DNA of 64,000 bases, taken from Mercenaria mercenaria (taxonomy: Eukaryota > Mollusca > Bivalvia > Venerida > Veneridae). The first letter of the stretch is position 1, and each line of letters starts with the position of its first letter. The translations under genes and the position numbers were made by a program. The stretch covers positions 73,355,001 through 73,419,000 of the forward strand of contig NC_069361.1 in the NCBI RefSeq assembly GCF_021730395.1, given 5' to 3'. This document shows positions 11,494-24,059 of this stretch, in pieces. The notes under the pieces are model-generated. The model did no database searches. It was not told the origin of the DNA and was given only the letters and a program-made list of their open reading frames with translations.

Positions 11494-13110
11494 AACACAT
11501 AATAATGGCAACTTTATGACAACTAATCATAGCTTTTCCCAGCAATTACCTTATATATTGGAAACACAGTACATAGTAGTACATGTATATTGAGATGCTG
11601 GGTCTAGAGGTCCAGTTACCAGACCCCTAGCCACTTCTAAACTTATATAATTATATCCCTGTTTCTGTTTCTGTATCTGTTCATGTGTGTAGAAGGACCA
11701 CTTCTGGTATATATTATATTCTATGGTGAGGAGGCTAGAAGTGGTCTGGGAGGGCTTTCTTAAAGCCGTAGATGCGCGCACTACACTATCTTCTAGGTGG
11801 TTCCAATGCACTAGTATTTCCAGGAAAAAAGAGTTTTTAAACAAATTTGTGTGAGCATGTGGTATAACAAACAAACAAGAGTTAGTAGATATTTACATGT
11901 CTGTCTAGAATTAGTCAAAATAATTCAAAGTTCAGATTGTTTTATATTTGTGACAGGCAATCTAAACGTCAAAACTTTGAAGGACCAAAATAATGGAAGT
12001 TAAATCACAGTACACAGTCATGTAAAGTTATTGGTTTTATATGGCGTGTAAACACACGGTAAACGTTGATCGTGTACAGTACATACAAAGGTTTAAATCA
12101 CCAGAAAATTCATAATTTTGGATATCATTTGATAATTTTAACATAGATTAATGAGGAATTGAATCCCCTTTTGATACATGTGAGTTATATTTTAATCTAT
12201 GGCCAATTAGTGAAATAATCGACAGATAAACCTATTGCATGTAAAGCGCCGGCAGCGATGAAAATTTCATCGGAAGTTGCTTCAACTATTTTGGTCATTC
12301 AAGTGTTTGACGCAAGTGGGGATATTGCCCATATGAAAAAAATATTTCAATATTTCCTAGGATCGTTGGACTAGTCTAGAATGTTTAGCGGACAAAAGCT
12401 ACAAATTCTATCTCCTAAAGTCTATCATTCTTTCATTATCTTTTTCTTTACTTAGTACCATGTGTCATGTAATATTTAACTACATCTACATCTACGGAGA
12501 TACTCCCAACAATCAATTTCTGATCATAACTGTGTCTGATGTAATACATGCAGAAGTACTTAAAAGAGAAGTATTTAAAATTTAATGTATCGGATACAAA
12601 TTACAATCCGGACACTGGTACAGTATAGATAATCCTATAACAATGTATCATTTTACTCCTTTGACATGTCACTGGTATATTTTAATTCAATATTTGAAAT
12701 AATAAACTTGAGAAGGAACGAACTTCAAAGTCCATACAACAGTTCCTCTACTTACAAAATTCACCTCAATCCCAAACACCGGCTTTGTTGTTGTTGTTTT
12801 TAGCCACATCAGCAGACGCTCGGATATCCGGGTTTTTCAGACGCAAAGTGAGTCATTTTCCACGGTGGTGGATAGTGCAAAAATGGAACAGTCAGGTGCA
12901 AAGATACAAAATAAAACGCCACAGCTATGTATCCCCTGCCAATATTCACATGTCTGCATTTTTTTTACATACATAAAAGTACAAGATAAGTTTCATTACA
13001 AAATTTTTAAGTAAACGGATTATCACAATTTACATGAGCTGTGTAATGAAATTATTAGTCCATAAATTTCCTTGGATGCGAAAATCAAGAGTGCCAAAGA
13101 AGAAGCTTGA
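11494..13110. other. Non-genic stretch
   Basis: No supported gene, known repeat or RNA. 11551-11874 holds a short minus-strand ORF without recognisable domains. 12240-12420 is locally GC-richer. The B3GAT promoter could lie here, but I see no clear element. Confidence 0.5.
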
Positions 13111-13310
13111 GTTATTTGCTATGGTGCGCTGACTGAAGGCTGCAGGTTCGAACATTGTTGTGTGTCCTAGGGTAAGGCACTTATCGAGATAACCTCAGTC
13201 AATCTTGCTTTTGGTACCAGCAAATTGCTATGGCTACGTTATAAGTTTTTAAACTGTTCTGAAAATATGGTCTGTCAAATGCTCTTCTGAGCAATCGAAA
13301 AAAATAAAAG
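13110..13310 (+). mobile_element. Decayed tRNA-like SINE fragment
   Basis: 'ggctgcaggttcgaac' matches a tRNA B box, and 'tgtgtcctagggtaaggcac' resembles the 'gtgtccttgggcaagacac' block found after the tRNA head in several animal SINEs. The A box is poor. Called from these two blocks only. Confidence 0.45.
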
Positions 13311-13523
13311 CTGACTTTAGAAGAGTTGACAATTTTGAAAGAATTGTGTTCGTGTTTCATCAGTTTCCAGTTGATTACAGATTTGTATCATTTCATTTAA
13401 TAAAACATGCATGGATTTGGTATGATATGAATTACAAAACAAAGACAAATATATATCAAACAGGGAATGCCACGTACCAAAATCGCAGCCTCTCCCAAAA
13501 CGAAACCTTCAGCACGCAGACGT

Positions 13524-13637
13524 GCACACCACAAACACACACACACATACACATACACGCGCACACACACAAAGCCAACACACGAGGACAAAACGAACAA
13601 ACAAAGGAACACACACACATACACATGCACACACAAG
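13524..13637. repeat. (CA)n-rich microsatellite
   Basis: Interrupted CA repeats with acatac and gcgc variants. It creates overlapping false ORFs on both strands. Confidence 0.95.
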
Positions 13638-14659
13638 GTGAGCTCCACATGCACAGGTGACAATGATCACGCTTCAAATGTTACAAAAAAGTAACCACCA
13701 AATTAATTAATATTAATCGTAATTGACTCTAATTGTATCTAAAAATGGTTGCATACAATTGCAAGAATGAACTATTTGACAGTTCTAAATGGATGTTGTT
13801 TTTAATGGTATTCGCAGAACTGGTGTATATCTATATACTGGTTGATCCACCACATCAGCAGCAGCTGATGAACTTTTTCAGAATATTTTCAGTACGGGGC
13901 AGTACGGCAGAACATGTAATGGTTAAGTAAAATATTGGTAACGATGTTATTCGTTTATAAAATATTTCTGTGTTTTGGTGATATACTCCTAAACCTTAAA
14001 GTAAATTTTACCACCCTTTGCAGTTCTTTAGAATGATATGCTGTAAAGAAGGAAAAGCTTCATCCGAAGTGTTAAATGTCGCCCGCGGTGAAGCTAAACA
14101 GTTGCACACAGTGGAATTGGCAAACCGGAAGTTGTGCAGCACATCCGGGGATCTTCGCGTGAGCATGCCCAAATGAACGCTAAAATATTGACCTTCATTC
14201 ACTTTTTTTCTAGTCCTAAAATACATTTAATTCCATTAATTGAAAGTTTTAAAGTGTTTTGATCAAAGCACACAACCTTGCCGTTGTGTAGTTTCTTTAT
14301 TTTTCTTACGTGTAATCATCGCCATGGCCATGTTTTGACGGTAAACACATGGGCCTGACAAGTGGTTGGGAAGGAAAGTAAACAGACGAGCTATATTTGA
14401 TTGAACTGAACTTGACAAGAATACGATTGGTATGTATGTGTTATAGAACATCATTGATTTGATCATGGTGTTGATCAGACTAACGTGCTGTGTCTATGAA
14501 CATGTCTGTAGAAGCAGTATGACTTCCCTCCTAAGTTTGGTCTCTGATATCAGTATAAATTTGCAAGAATATAAAGCAGATGTAATTTGGTGCCTTTAAT
14601 ATCAGCTGCATTACTTATGAATATGTCCCTGTTCTATTTAATAATTTACAGTGATATTT
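13638..14659. other. Non-genic stretch
   Basis: No supported feature. 14060-14170 has several CpG and 'ccgg' sites, but the minus-strand ORF across it (14226-14008) resembles no family I know. Confidence 0.45.
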
Positions 14660-15262
14660 AGACTTCCATCGCTCTAGATCTATACATAGAGCTCTGAATC
14701 CAGTACAATCTGAGAAAGATTTAGGTGTAACTTTTGATGAGGGCTTGAACTTTGAACAACATATTATCAACATTACTAATAAAGCACAAAGAACCCTTGG
14801 GCTTATACATAGGTCATTTGAGTATATGGACAGGGACATGTTTCTCACATTATACAAATCTCTAGTTAGACCAGTTTTAGAATATGGATCCAGTGTGTGG
14901 TCACCATTTTTGAAAAAAGATATTAGAAAAATTGAAGACGTGCAACGCAGAGCAACCAGGTTGGTTTATGATATTTCACATTTGTCATATGAACAGAGGT
15001 TGAGGAATCTGGGTCTTGTAATATTATATTTAAATCAGTTCATAAATTTGACGATATGAATTGGGACAGAATGTTCAATTTATCTGTGGGTGGTCTTCGA
15101 GGATATCACTTAAAATTCATGAAGAAAAAGTGCCGCCATAACATTAGGCTTAACTCATTTAGTCAAAGATCCATTTTTTACTGGAATGTTTTAAGTGCAA
15201 GAACTGTGAATGCTGAGTCACTAAATGTGTTTAAATCGCTGCTGAACAATGATAATTCATAA
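14660..15262 (+). mobile_element. LINE (non-LTR) reverse transcriptase 3' fragment
   Basis: Translation gives VQSEKDLGVTFDEGL, then KAQRTLGLIHRSF, then LYKSLVRPVLEYGSSVWSP and KIEDVQRRATRLV. These are the thumb-side signature blocks of CR1/Jockey-type ORF2 proteins. A second piece in another frame (from 15035) holds the closing block (FSQRSIFYWNVL, NAESLNVFKSLL) and a stop at 15262. Between them the usual 'PSLEYRRKRGDMI' segment is missing, so there is a deletion plus frameshift near 15020-15040. Everything upstream of the RT end is absent: a 5'-truncated, dead copy. The clade is not determined. Confidence 0.85.
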
Positions 15263-16260
15263 CTTTATCATGACATCACAGTACATTAGGGGTTCTAACT
15301 GACCAATCAGAGAGCTGCATTTTCAAGTACCTGCCAGTTTCCACTTGGGTATAACAAAGTATATTTACAATGAACATATAGTGACTTTAGAAACAAATAT
15401 CGCAGCATTTTAGAAATCAAATTAAGATTTTTCACTGCTCATGTCCCAGATGATGCTACAAACGACAAAACTTTGAAGTTTCATTGAAATATCATATCGA
15501 TTTAATAGCTTTATTTTAGTTAAAAGTTTGAGATTTTACACAGGGAGTCTATGATAAAGTCCGAGTAAAATGTAATCAATACCCAAGTGAAATAAGTATC
15601 ATTCCACAATGTTTTGGACATGTTAAAATTATGAATTGGAATCCAAAGAAATTTGTGCCAAGTTGTTATTGACTTTAGTATGACTATAAAGTGCGCACTC
15701 AGAGTTCATTAATACTTACGTAACAATTAGTTTTGAGATATACTCAGAAGATTCTTCACAAGAGGGGCCAGGAAAGCACAGCTAATATTACGGCCCGAAG
15801 ATCAAGGTATCAAGGAATTCGGCTACCCATATCGGGCCTCAGTCAGAGCTCTATTCCCTTCCATTCAAAAATATGCAGTATACGGTTTCAGCTATTGTAT
15901 GTTCTATATACGCATTTTGCCAAAAATTTTTTTACTTCGCTAACTGATTGCCACTTTTTCTACATTTCTATGAAGTCGACTCTTTCCGCAATGTTCGGAT
16001 GATTACTTTTAGTTGTGTTTTTTCCGTATCAATCGTGCATCCAAATCGATGCGGGAAGTCATGTTGAATTTGACCACAAGGTATCATGGGAATTATGCAA
16101 ATTAGGTAGGTCAATGAAAATGTTAAGTAATTACATTGTCGCAGGATAATTACGGGAAATGAATCAAATTCCAGGTCTCACAAGCGGCTCGAAACTAATT
16201 TTGATAGTTGCGAAATTGTCCTGTTCTGAATAAACAAAAGTTATTTTAAAAAGAAATTTA
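15263..16260. other. Non-genic stretch
   Basis: Nothing firmly supported. A 10-bp inverted pair (CACTTGGGTA near 15346, TACCCAAGTG near 15581) could bound a small decayed element but is too short to call. Confidence 0.4.
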
Positions 16261-16262
16261 TA

Positions 16263-17341
16263 CCGTATTTTCCCGAATTAAAGCCCCCCCTCTAATTAAC
16301 GCCCCCCACCTGTTTTGGAGGGGGAAAAAAGTCAACAAGAACGAAAAAAAATCACCTACCTCATTTTTATAAGTCCACATAATAAGTAATTCACAGTAAG
16401 TATCCAATGTATTAAGAATTAAACACACTTTTAAACAGTACATGTACCGTAAATCCAAAACGTTTATACTAAGTACGGTACGTATCCAATCATCAAATAG
16501 AAAATTAGACGGTAAATCCATTTTTGATTTGTTTTCGCACCACCCGCGCACAAGCTTCCTGTCGACTTTAAACAAATTTGCGGCAAAGTGTTAAAGGTCC
16601 AATACTAAGGAAAGTGAACATTTTAATTTCTTTTAAAAAGCACAGAAACTATTTCATTTTATTGGAAAATGAAAGTTGGTATGTAGAAATTCGAAATAAA
16701 TCGCAGTATATGTACAATTATTTTTCTATGAAGTATGAAGAAAGTTAAAAAGACCTGGGGGGTCATTCTGTCGATTCATTGATATTTCAACATAATACCG
16801 ATACATTTCTTTGAGTTCCAAAGACCTTCTGTAAATTTTGACCTGCCAATCTTCATTATTTAGTGTCTTGCAGAAGTCTATGCACTGGCTATGAAAAAAA
16901 TTGCCAACTCACTTTCCCTTAGTAATGGACCTTTAACCTTTTCTTCGGCAGTTCTAATAACTTTTAATTTAAAAGCCGGCACATAAGCAGCGTGTCAAAC
17001 CACTGACATTGTGTATTGCAGTACCCGCATGTACTAAGGAAAATATTATCAGAGTACACAGCTGTTTGGGTATGATGACGTAATGTGTAATGTCGCGAGC
17101 GCGTCACGGAATACATGAGGTACCGTATTTAAATGCATAATTTTAAGACACACTGCATTAAATTGGATGCCAAATAATTACGTTTTGGGGGAATTAAACA
17201 ACACAGAAACACTTTACAGTTGGTTTGAACGATGTTTTTAAATTTTGTAAAAATTTTAATTTTTTATTTTTTTTACCTCAAATGAACGCCCCTCTTTGGA
17301 AAATGTAACGCCCCCGGGGGCGTCTATTCAGGAAAATACGG
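16263..17341. mobile_element. 1.08 kb TIR element, TA target duplication
   Basis: The left end CCGTATTTTCCCGAATTAAA and the right end (reverse complement CCGTATTTTCCTGAATAGAC) match, and each side is flanked by TA. Both ends carry a run of C followed by an 'AACGCCCC' motif (inverted at the right). There is no transposase, so it is non-autonomous. The ends fit a Tc1/mariner-type TA inserter, but the superfamily is unproven. A TTAA-flanked MITE is nested inside. Confidence 0.85.
16595..16932. mobile_element. 338-bp MITE, TTAA target duplication
   Basis: Inverted ends AGGTCCAATACTAAGG (left) and AGGTCCATTACTAAGG (right, reverse complement) with TTAA at 16591-16594 and 16933-16936. TTAA duplication is typical of piggyBac and Kolobok relatives. 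It is inserted into the TA-flanked element and so is younger than it. Confidence 0.88.
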
Positions 17342-17981
17342 TATGAACATTTATAAGGTAAACTGACTCACTGTTAAACTTCCAAAGTTGTGATCCCTCC
17401 AAAATTGACAATTCACAAACAAATTTCATTTTAATTGTCTGTCTCCTTGACGACATCATAAGTCGGACTTCCTCGATCATCTCGATGAAATCCAGGCACC
17501 GATCGCACCATGCTCTTGAAACGATGATTCATTGAATTCAACATCATTTCCAAAGGCATGGTTCAAAGATAACCTGTAGTTTAGTATCCTTATTGAATTA
17601 TTTCCGGTTCCTTTAGCAATCATTTTTGCAACAGTTTTGATAAATAAATAAATAGAATATGGTTATTCTCTATGTTCGCGTCCTTGTTGATACTGTTTCA
17701 CTTCTCCGAAACGGGTGACGTATGAGACAAATGACGTAAGAAGGTCGAGAGCTTCATGCAAATTTACATGAGGCGCATTCGGGTATACTGTACTCAGTAT
17801 ACTGAACTTCTACAATAGATTGTCAATTTGTCAGGGCTCTTTTTCTGGACAGTTTATTTGTAACATAGACATGTTACGTAGTTGTCTAGAAATATATTAC
17901 TACTCATTTTTTAATAGAGGAGGCGAGTTTCGTTTTGAAGAAGCAGTTATCTTGATAAAGAAATTGTATTTTATAGTTTGG

Positions 17982-18290
17982 CCTTAAGAAAAATATTTGT
18001 TTCCGGTAACATGCTAAAAATATTAGGGTAGGTAGATCTAGGTCGGATTTTTGTTAAGGATTTTTTTATAAAGGGAGATTTTTCGGAAATTATTTTTTTG
18101 TCAAAAAATGAATACAAATAATGGGGTTATGCCGCTAGAGTATCAGCATCAGTAAATTGATTTTTAACATCACTGACCATGTTTAAAGCATAAAAAGTGC
18201 ATTCTCCAAGGCCATAAAAACATTTAGGGTCGGACCAAAAATTTAGGGCAGGTCGGGATACCAGAAACAATTTTTTATGCGTTATCATGC
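17982..18290 (-). mobile_element. ~300-bp MITE (TTGTTTCTGGTA ends), copy 2
   Basis: Inverted copy of the element at 10062-10375. Shared blocks include 'taccagaaacaattt', 'catttagggtcgg' and 'atggggttatgcc'. Its ends are better kept (TTTGTTTCCGGTAAC / GATACCAGAAACAA) than those of copy 1. Confidence 0.78.
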
Positions 18291-18533
18291 CTTTACTTAA
18301 TTTTCGACTTGTAATATTACATATTACACATATGTGCATAGTATAATAAATTATGAGTCAGTAAGGTTTAAAAAATGAAAATATGAAAATTTAGGGACAA
18401 GTAAACATCGATGTTTAATTTCTTGTAGATCTAGGACGTTGAATAAATGTCTTGGTTATTAAGAATGAAACTATAAAAAATAATTACTGTACAGCTGAAC
18501 TTATTTTCATGTTGAACAGAAGTCACTTCAGTC

Positions 18534-19529
18534 TAGGGTTGGATACCGGTTCCCGGTATCGGTACCGTACCGAATAATCACTTCATAAAGTACCGGTATA
18601 TACCATTTCGTAAAGAACCGGTTCCGATTCCGGTATTTCCATAAAAGTAAATAAACAAAATAATTACCAAATCCGCGGCAAAAGAAAGCAGAAAATAAGC
18701 AAATAGTATTTGAAACACAGTTATAACGCAATCGACATTGTTTACTGTGACACCCCTCTGAATAACATGGAGAGCTGGCCTTGCGAATAATTTCGTATGC
18801 TAAATATTATTATAAAAAACTTCTTTTCCCGTCGTTTTAAACTACGTGAATCATACTTAATTGCAAAATATACGACATTTTTTTGCTCTTTGTCATATTC
18901 TATCAAAACAAATGAAAAAAAATTTATTTTAATAAAAAGTTACGAAACTAAGCTGTAACCTACGTAAACAAGTCATCGGTTTTCGCGAACTAATAGAAAT
19001 ACGTTATTGCTGGTTGTTTCAAGCGTTTTGAGGGTTATTTTTCAATGAAAATTGTGTTGGAAAAAATGTTGCAATTTAAATACATTACTAGTTAACCTGG
19101 TTGAAGATTTATCATGAGTGACAACGAGTCTGACTTGTTAAATGGGTTAATTTGAAAGCTAGTAAGTGTTGAATTTCACAGTTCTCGTCAGTGCAGAGCA
19201 AGCATTAACACAGTCAGTGAGTCCTAGATTTAAATTGCACAGTGAGCGACGTATCTACTCTTTTTTTTTTTATGTTGGAAAACTCTAGTTTGTAAAATAT
19301 GTTTATTTTATTTACTCTTTCATAATTTAGTACAACATCAAATTAACAGACTTAAAATGTTTATATATCAAAGCAAATTTTCCTGTATAACTACTTAAAA
19401 CGGTGTATTTAATACTAACCAAATCATTGCTTATGTGATGTACTTCAAAGCTTGGTATCGGTATTGGTATCGTTAAAAATACCGTATCGTTTCGTTGGTA
19501 TCGGTATCGGACCGCTTCGTCCAACCCTA
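18534..19529. mobile_element. 996-bp hAT-like non-autonomous element
   Basis: Termini TAGGGTTGGATACCGG (left) and TAGGGTTGGACGAAGC (right, reverse complement). The flanking 8-bp duplications CTTCAGTC (18526-18533) and CTTAAGTC (19530-19537) differ by one base. Both subterminal regions are full of GGTATCGG / TACCGGTA motifs, as expected of transposase-binding arrays. No transposase is visible. An 8-bp duplication and a TAGGGTTGG end fit hAT. Confidence 0.87.
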
Positions 19530-19690
19530 CTTAAGTCAGTGATATTAACGACTACTCCCCTCCCCCTCCCCACCCACACACATATACACGCCCGGACGCT
19601 CACTTTCCCTCAAAGTTCTGCGTCTTTGAGGCAAGGAACCTTGCACTATTTTCACACATATATAAATTTTTTCTTCAACATGATGTTAGC

Positions 19691-19786
19691 CCGCCCGCCT
19701 AGCTCAATAGGGAGAAGAACGCAGATCTCCGGATCTCGGGGTCGGGAGTTCGAGTCCCGGGCGAGGCGTATGTTTTCCGTGACGAT
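19691..19786 (+). mobile_element. SINE tRNA-head only
   Basis: The tRNA-like head (A box tagctcaataggg, B box gagttcgagtccc) and leader 'gaggcgtatgttttccgtgacgat' match the copy at 40830 up to 'cgtgacgat'. The sequence then diverges: the SINE body and tail are gone. Not a true tRNA gene, as the cloverleaf is not closed. Confidence 0.8.
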
Positions 19787-20207
19787 CAACATGGTCTTGC
19801 TCATAGAATGGGGAGAGACATGTAGTTCTTAATACCGTTTTAGCTATTGGTTACCTCAAAATTTTGGCGGCAGATCTGTACGTGTCTTCCATGCGATCCC
19901 TTCGTTAATGACCGCCTGCTTATTTAATTTTAAATTTATGTGATTTGCCCATCCTAATTTGAAAATTTTAGTATACCAGTATGACTTTAAGAGAACGGAA
20001 ATTTCCATAGAGATAGTGCAAGTTTATTCTAATCATATAACATATATATTATTTGCAATTTCCCGAGGGATTGTTTATGTCCGAGTCCATGAGACATTCT
20101 GCAGATGTTAACACAGGGAAACGTGTTTTAATTTTACTCTTATTCTGGTATTGGATGAAGTATTCAAAAACAATCGGCTTCTCTCAGACGAATATGCTTT
20201 AAATTAG

Positions 20208-20420
20208 GGGTCACACATTAAACCGGAATCCACCTAAAAACCGGAATACACCGGAATACACTTTGCATAACCGGAATACACCTGTATTTTTTAATTTAAA
20301 GGTATTTTTGAAGTGTTTTTGATATAATTCAATCATATTTATCATATATAATTAACATACGAAAGGAAAATAAAATACGTTCACGCAAAATGATTTTATA
20401 CGAGATTGAAATTCGGCGAC
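20208..20420 (+). repeat. Left terminal inverted repeat of the 4.06 kb element
   Basis: Pairs with 24060-24270. It contains repeats of 'aaccggaatacac' and a conserved 'cgaaaggaaaataaaatacg'. A few mismatches and one 11-bp indel separate the two copies. Confidence 0.9.
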
Positions 20421-20990
20421 CGCGCCGGAAATTTCCATAACCGAAATACACCCGTATTTTATTAATAAATGGTATTTTGTAGTGTTTTTTTTTTTCAGAA
20501 ATCATTCGTGTTTAATATAAATAATAAGTTTACGAAAGGAAAATAAAATACTTAACACAAAACAATTTATACAAGATTGAAATTTGGCGACCGCTCGGGA
20601 AATTACCATAACCGAAATACACCCGTATTTATTCAACAAATGGTATTTTTGAAGTGGTTTATGACTGAATTCAAACATATTTATCATAAATAATTAATTT
20701 TCGAAAGGATATTAAAATACTTTTGCGCATTACGTCTTGTACACGATTGAAAATCGGCGTGCGCTCTGAAAATTTGCGCATTCGTGAATGAATTTCCATG
20801 TCCTAAAATTCTGTAATATACACCCGTATTTCTTAAATCAATCGTATTTTTAGGGTTTATGACAGAATTAAATCATATCTAAAATGAATATTTAATTTAC
20901 AAAAGGAAATTAAAACGCGCAAAACGTTTTTATACAAGGTTGAAAAATTGTTGAGCGCACGGGAATTTGCGCACTCTTGGATGAAGCACA
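20271..20990 (+). repeat. ~170-bp subterminal tandem array, left side
   Basis: Four units begin near 20271, 20439, 20610 and about 20815. Each starts 'aaccgaaatacaccc(g)tattt' or a relative and ends 'gattgaaattcggcg...'. The outermost unit is part of the inverted repeat, so the terminus itself belongs to the array. Confidence 0.8.
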
Positions 20991-21626
20991 ATCGCCATAA
21001 TTGTGTTAGCTTTCAACATAGGTAGGTAAATGTCTTTAAAGTTTCAATTTTTTAGTTCAAATTATGTCAAAATATCTTTTTATGCTAATATGATATTCCT
21101 CCACTCTTTATTTACTGAACTTTAATAATAACCAATATGAAATATACTTTTAAATCTTATTGCTTATCATTCTGTTAAAAGTACCTTATAATTGTTAATA
21201 ACGAACAGGCATGTTATTCGAGTGTCACCTGTCAATCAACAAGTTGAGCATGTTGAGTGGACACTGATTGCTACAGTATCAATCAAAATATTTAAAGAAA
21301 GTTAAAGATGTTTTTACGGCTTTTCGTTGTCAAAATAATCTGCCGTCGAGGAAATATGCTTCATTCAATAATATGATATATTAACCATAGACAAAAAATA
21401 TTTGGTGACAGTTACGTTACACGCCTGGAAAATCATACCAAGCGCAATATGCAACAACATATAAATGCACCTTCTATGGTGTATCTGGAATGTCAACTCG
21501 TAAAAAAAATAGGCCGATGTATGATTAAATCTGCAATTCATCGCTGTTTTAGTAAAACATTGAATAAGTGTTGATACCTTTAAGTATATATGTATATGGC
21601 TGTATAAGCTTTTCGGGTGCAAAAAT

Positions 21627-22918
21627 AACAAGAGCTGTCGGATGACAGCATGCTCGACTATTCGAAGAATTGATTGAAGAATGGGGTCAAAATATTTCCA
21701 TAGATTTTCAGACTAAACAAAAAAATGGATTAAACAAAAAATGTTCCTGTATTTGTGGATTTCGATTAGTCTTGCACTAAATGGCAATGTGTGACCATGA
21801 TGACAAATATGTTAAGTTATATGTTAGGCAAAACATGGACTTATATGAAAAATTAAACTAATTTCCAAGTCCAAAAAGGGCCATAATTCAGTCAAAATAG
21901 TTGACAGACTTATGTACTCTTGCCTACAGATGGAAATCATGTTGATAAACTAGTGTTAAAAGTTTCAAAGCCACAGTTCAAATAGTTTTGACAAAACGCT
22001 GACTTGTAAGAAAAACTGAACAAATTTCAAAGTCCAAAAAGGGCCATAATTCAGTCAAAATAATTGTCAGAGTTATGTACTCTTGCCTAAAGATGGAAAT
22101 CATAATGATAAACAAGTGTTTAAAGTTTAAAAGCCATATGTCAAATAGTCTTGACAAAACATGGACATATACAAAACAGAACCAATTTCCAAGTTCAAAA
22201 AGGGCCATAATTCAGCCAAAAAAGACGAGAGAGTTACGTACTCTTGCCTATTGATAGAGACTATTATACTGAACAAGATATAAAAGTTTCAAAGCCATGT
22301 CAAACACTTTACACAAAATATAAACTGGTACGAAAAACTTAACCAAGATTTCTAAGTCAAAAGGGGCCATAATTCAGCCAAAATGCTTGATGGAGTTATG
22401 TACTCTTGCCTACAACTGGACATTGTGATGGTAAACAAGTGTTGAAAGTTTCAAAGCTTTATCTCAAAAGACTTTGTCAAAATGTGGACTGGTACGAAAA
22501 ACTTAACCAAGATTTCTAAGTAAAAAAGGGGCCATAATTCAACCAAAATGCTTGATGGAGTTATGTACTCTTGCCTACAACTGGACATGGTGATGGTAAA
22601 CAAGTGTTGAAAGTTTCAAGGCTTTATCTCAAAAGACTTTGTCAAAATATGAACTGGTACGAAAAACTTAACCAAGATTTCTAAGTCAAAAGGGGCCATA
22701 ATTCAACCAAAATGCTTGACAGAGTTATGTACTCTTGCCTATAACTGGACATGGTGATGGTAAACAAGTGTTGAAAGTTTCAAAGCTTTATCTCAAAAGA
22801 CTTTGTCAAAATGTGGACTGGTACGAAAAACTTAACCAGGGTGTGACGCCGACGCTGACGCAGACGCCGTGGTGAGTAGGATAGCTCTACTTATTCTTCG
22901 AATAGTCAAGCTAAAATT
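21627..22918 (-). mobile_element. Hairpin-ended element (family B, TTAGCTCGACTATTCG end)
   Basis: On the minus strand it starts TTTTAGCTTGACTATTCGAAGAATAAG (22918), has a short CG-rich repeat (ggcgtctgcgtcagcgtcggc), about six core modules of 160-170 bp, and ends GCTGTCATCCGACAGC + TCTTGT (21627). It is nested in the 4.06 kb TIR element, so it moved after that element inserted. Confidence 0.87.
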
Positions 22919-23329
22919 TATACTGAATGTACCTGTTTTTCTTCAATTTTTCAATTTGCAATAATATCGACAATTAAAAAGGAAATTAAATAAAAGCTTA
23001 TCATATTTAACTGCACTTCCCTCGTTAGACATTATTTGTCACATGTCACTTGTGTGTGCTTTCAAATATACTGATTAATTGATTATCAATAGGTGTGATA
23101 ATCCAATCAGACTCGATCGGGACTAATCAGAGACACGTGTTTGTTACGCCGCATATATTTAAAGGATATAAATTGTGCTATGGCAATGAACGCAGTAAAC
23201 GTTTTTATATTTATATATTAAACATGATATAATTCTTTTGAAAACTGATTTTTCAAAATATATTTTCTTCTTAAACATGTTAAGTTATCAGATTAATTCT
23301 GAGGAAATAATTCAATTAGTTCCAATAAT

Positions 23330-23870
23330 AAACATATGACCGGTCCTTTCCGATCAGCGCGGCTTATGCGCTGACATGTGTTTTGTCTATAATTCATTTA
23401 AAAATCGAATATTGATATTGTTTTCTCAATTTATTTTCTTTTTTATTTGTTATACGAAATCTGAAGAAATAATTAAATAATTTCCAATAATAAACACGTG
23501 ACATGCCCCTTCCGATCATTTTATATCCTTTCCGACCAGCGCGGTTTATGCCACTCGTATTTTGTATATAATTCATTTTAAAATCGAAAATTACTATTTT
23601 ATAATTCCTAATTTATTTTCTCTTTTATTTGTTAAATGAAATATGAAGAAACAATTAATAATTTCAAATAATAAACATATGACAAGCCCTTTCCGATCAT
23701 GTTAAGCCCTTTCCGATCAGCGCGGTTATGTCATGACCCGTATTTTGTCTATAATTCATTTATAAATTGAATATTGATATTTTTTATCATAAATTATTTT
23801 CTTTTTTTCATTTTTTAAATGAAATGTGAAGAAACTATTAAATAATTTCCAATAATCAACATTCCGGTAT
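23330..23870. repeat. ~180-bp subterminal tandem array, right side
   Basis: Three to four units begin 'aataataaacatatgac' near 23325, 23485 and 23667, each with 'ccctttccgatcagcgcggttatg'. Two units repeat the 'ttccgatca' motif internally. They differ from the left-side array, so the element is asymmetric inside its symmetrical ends. Confidence 0.75.
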
Positions 23871-24059
23871 CTAGTCAGAGCGACGTAAGCGTGCAACATT
23901 TCCATAAGCTCGTGTATTTCAATCTCGTATAAAATCGTTTTGCGTTAAAGTATTTCATTTTCCTTTTGTAAACTAATTATTTTATATTATACTCGAATGT
24001 TTTCTGCAATAGCCCCTACAAAAATACCATTTATTATTGAAATACAGGTGAATTTCGGT

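Noticed and set aside
13346-13694. Overlapping His/Thr- and Cys/Val-rich frames on both strands
   Set aside because: By-products of the CA microsatellite.
15346-15590. Possible MITE bounded by CACTTGGGTA / TACCCAAGTG
   Set aside because: Only 10 bp pair and no target duplication is visible.
16258-16575. Minus-strand 105-residue frame
   Set aside because: Runs across the end of a TIR element; no known domain.
19691-19786. True tRNA gene
   Set aside because: A and B boxes are present but the acceptor stem does not close and the sequence continues as the SINE leader seen at 40830.
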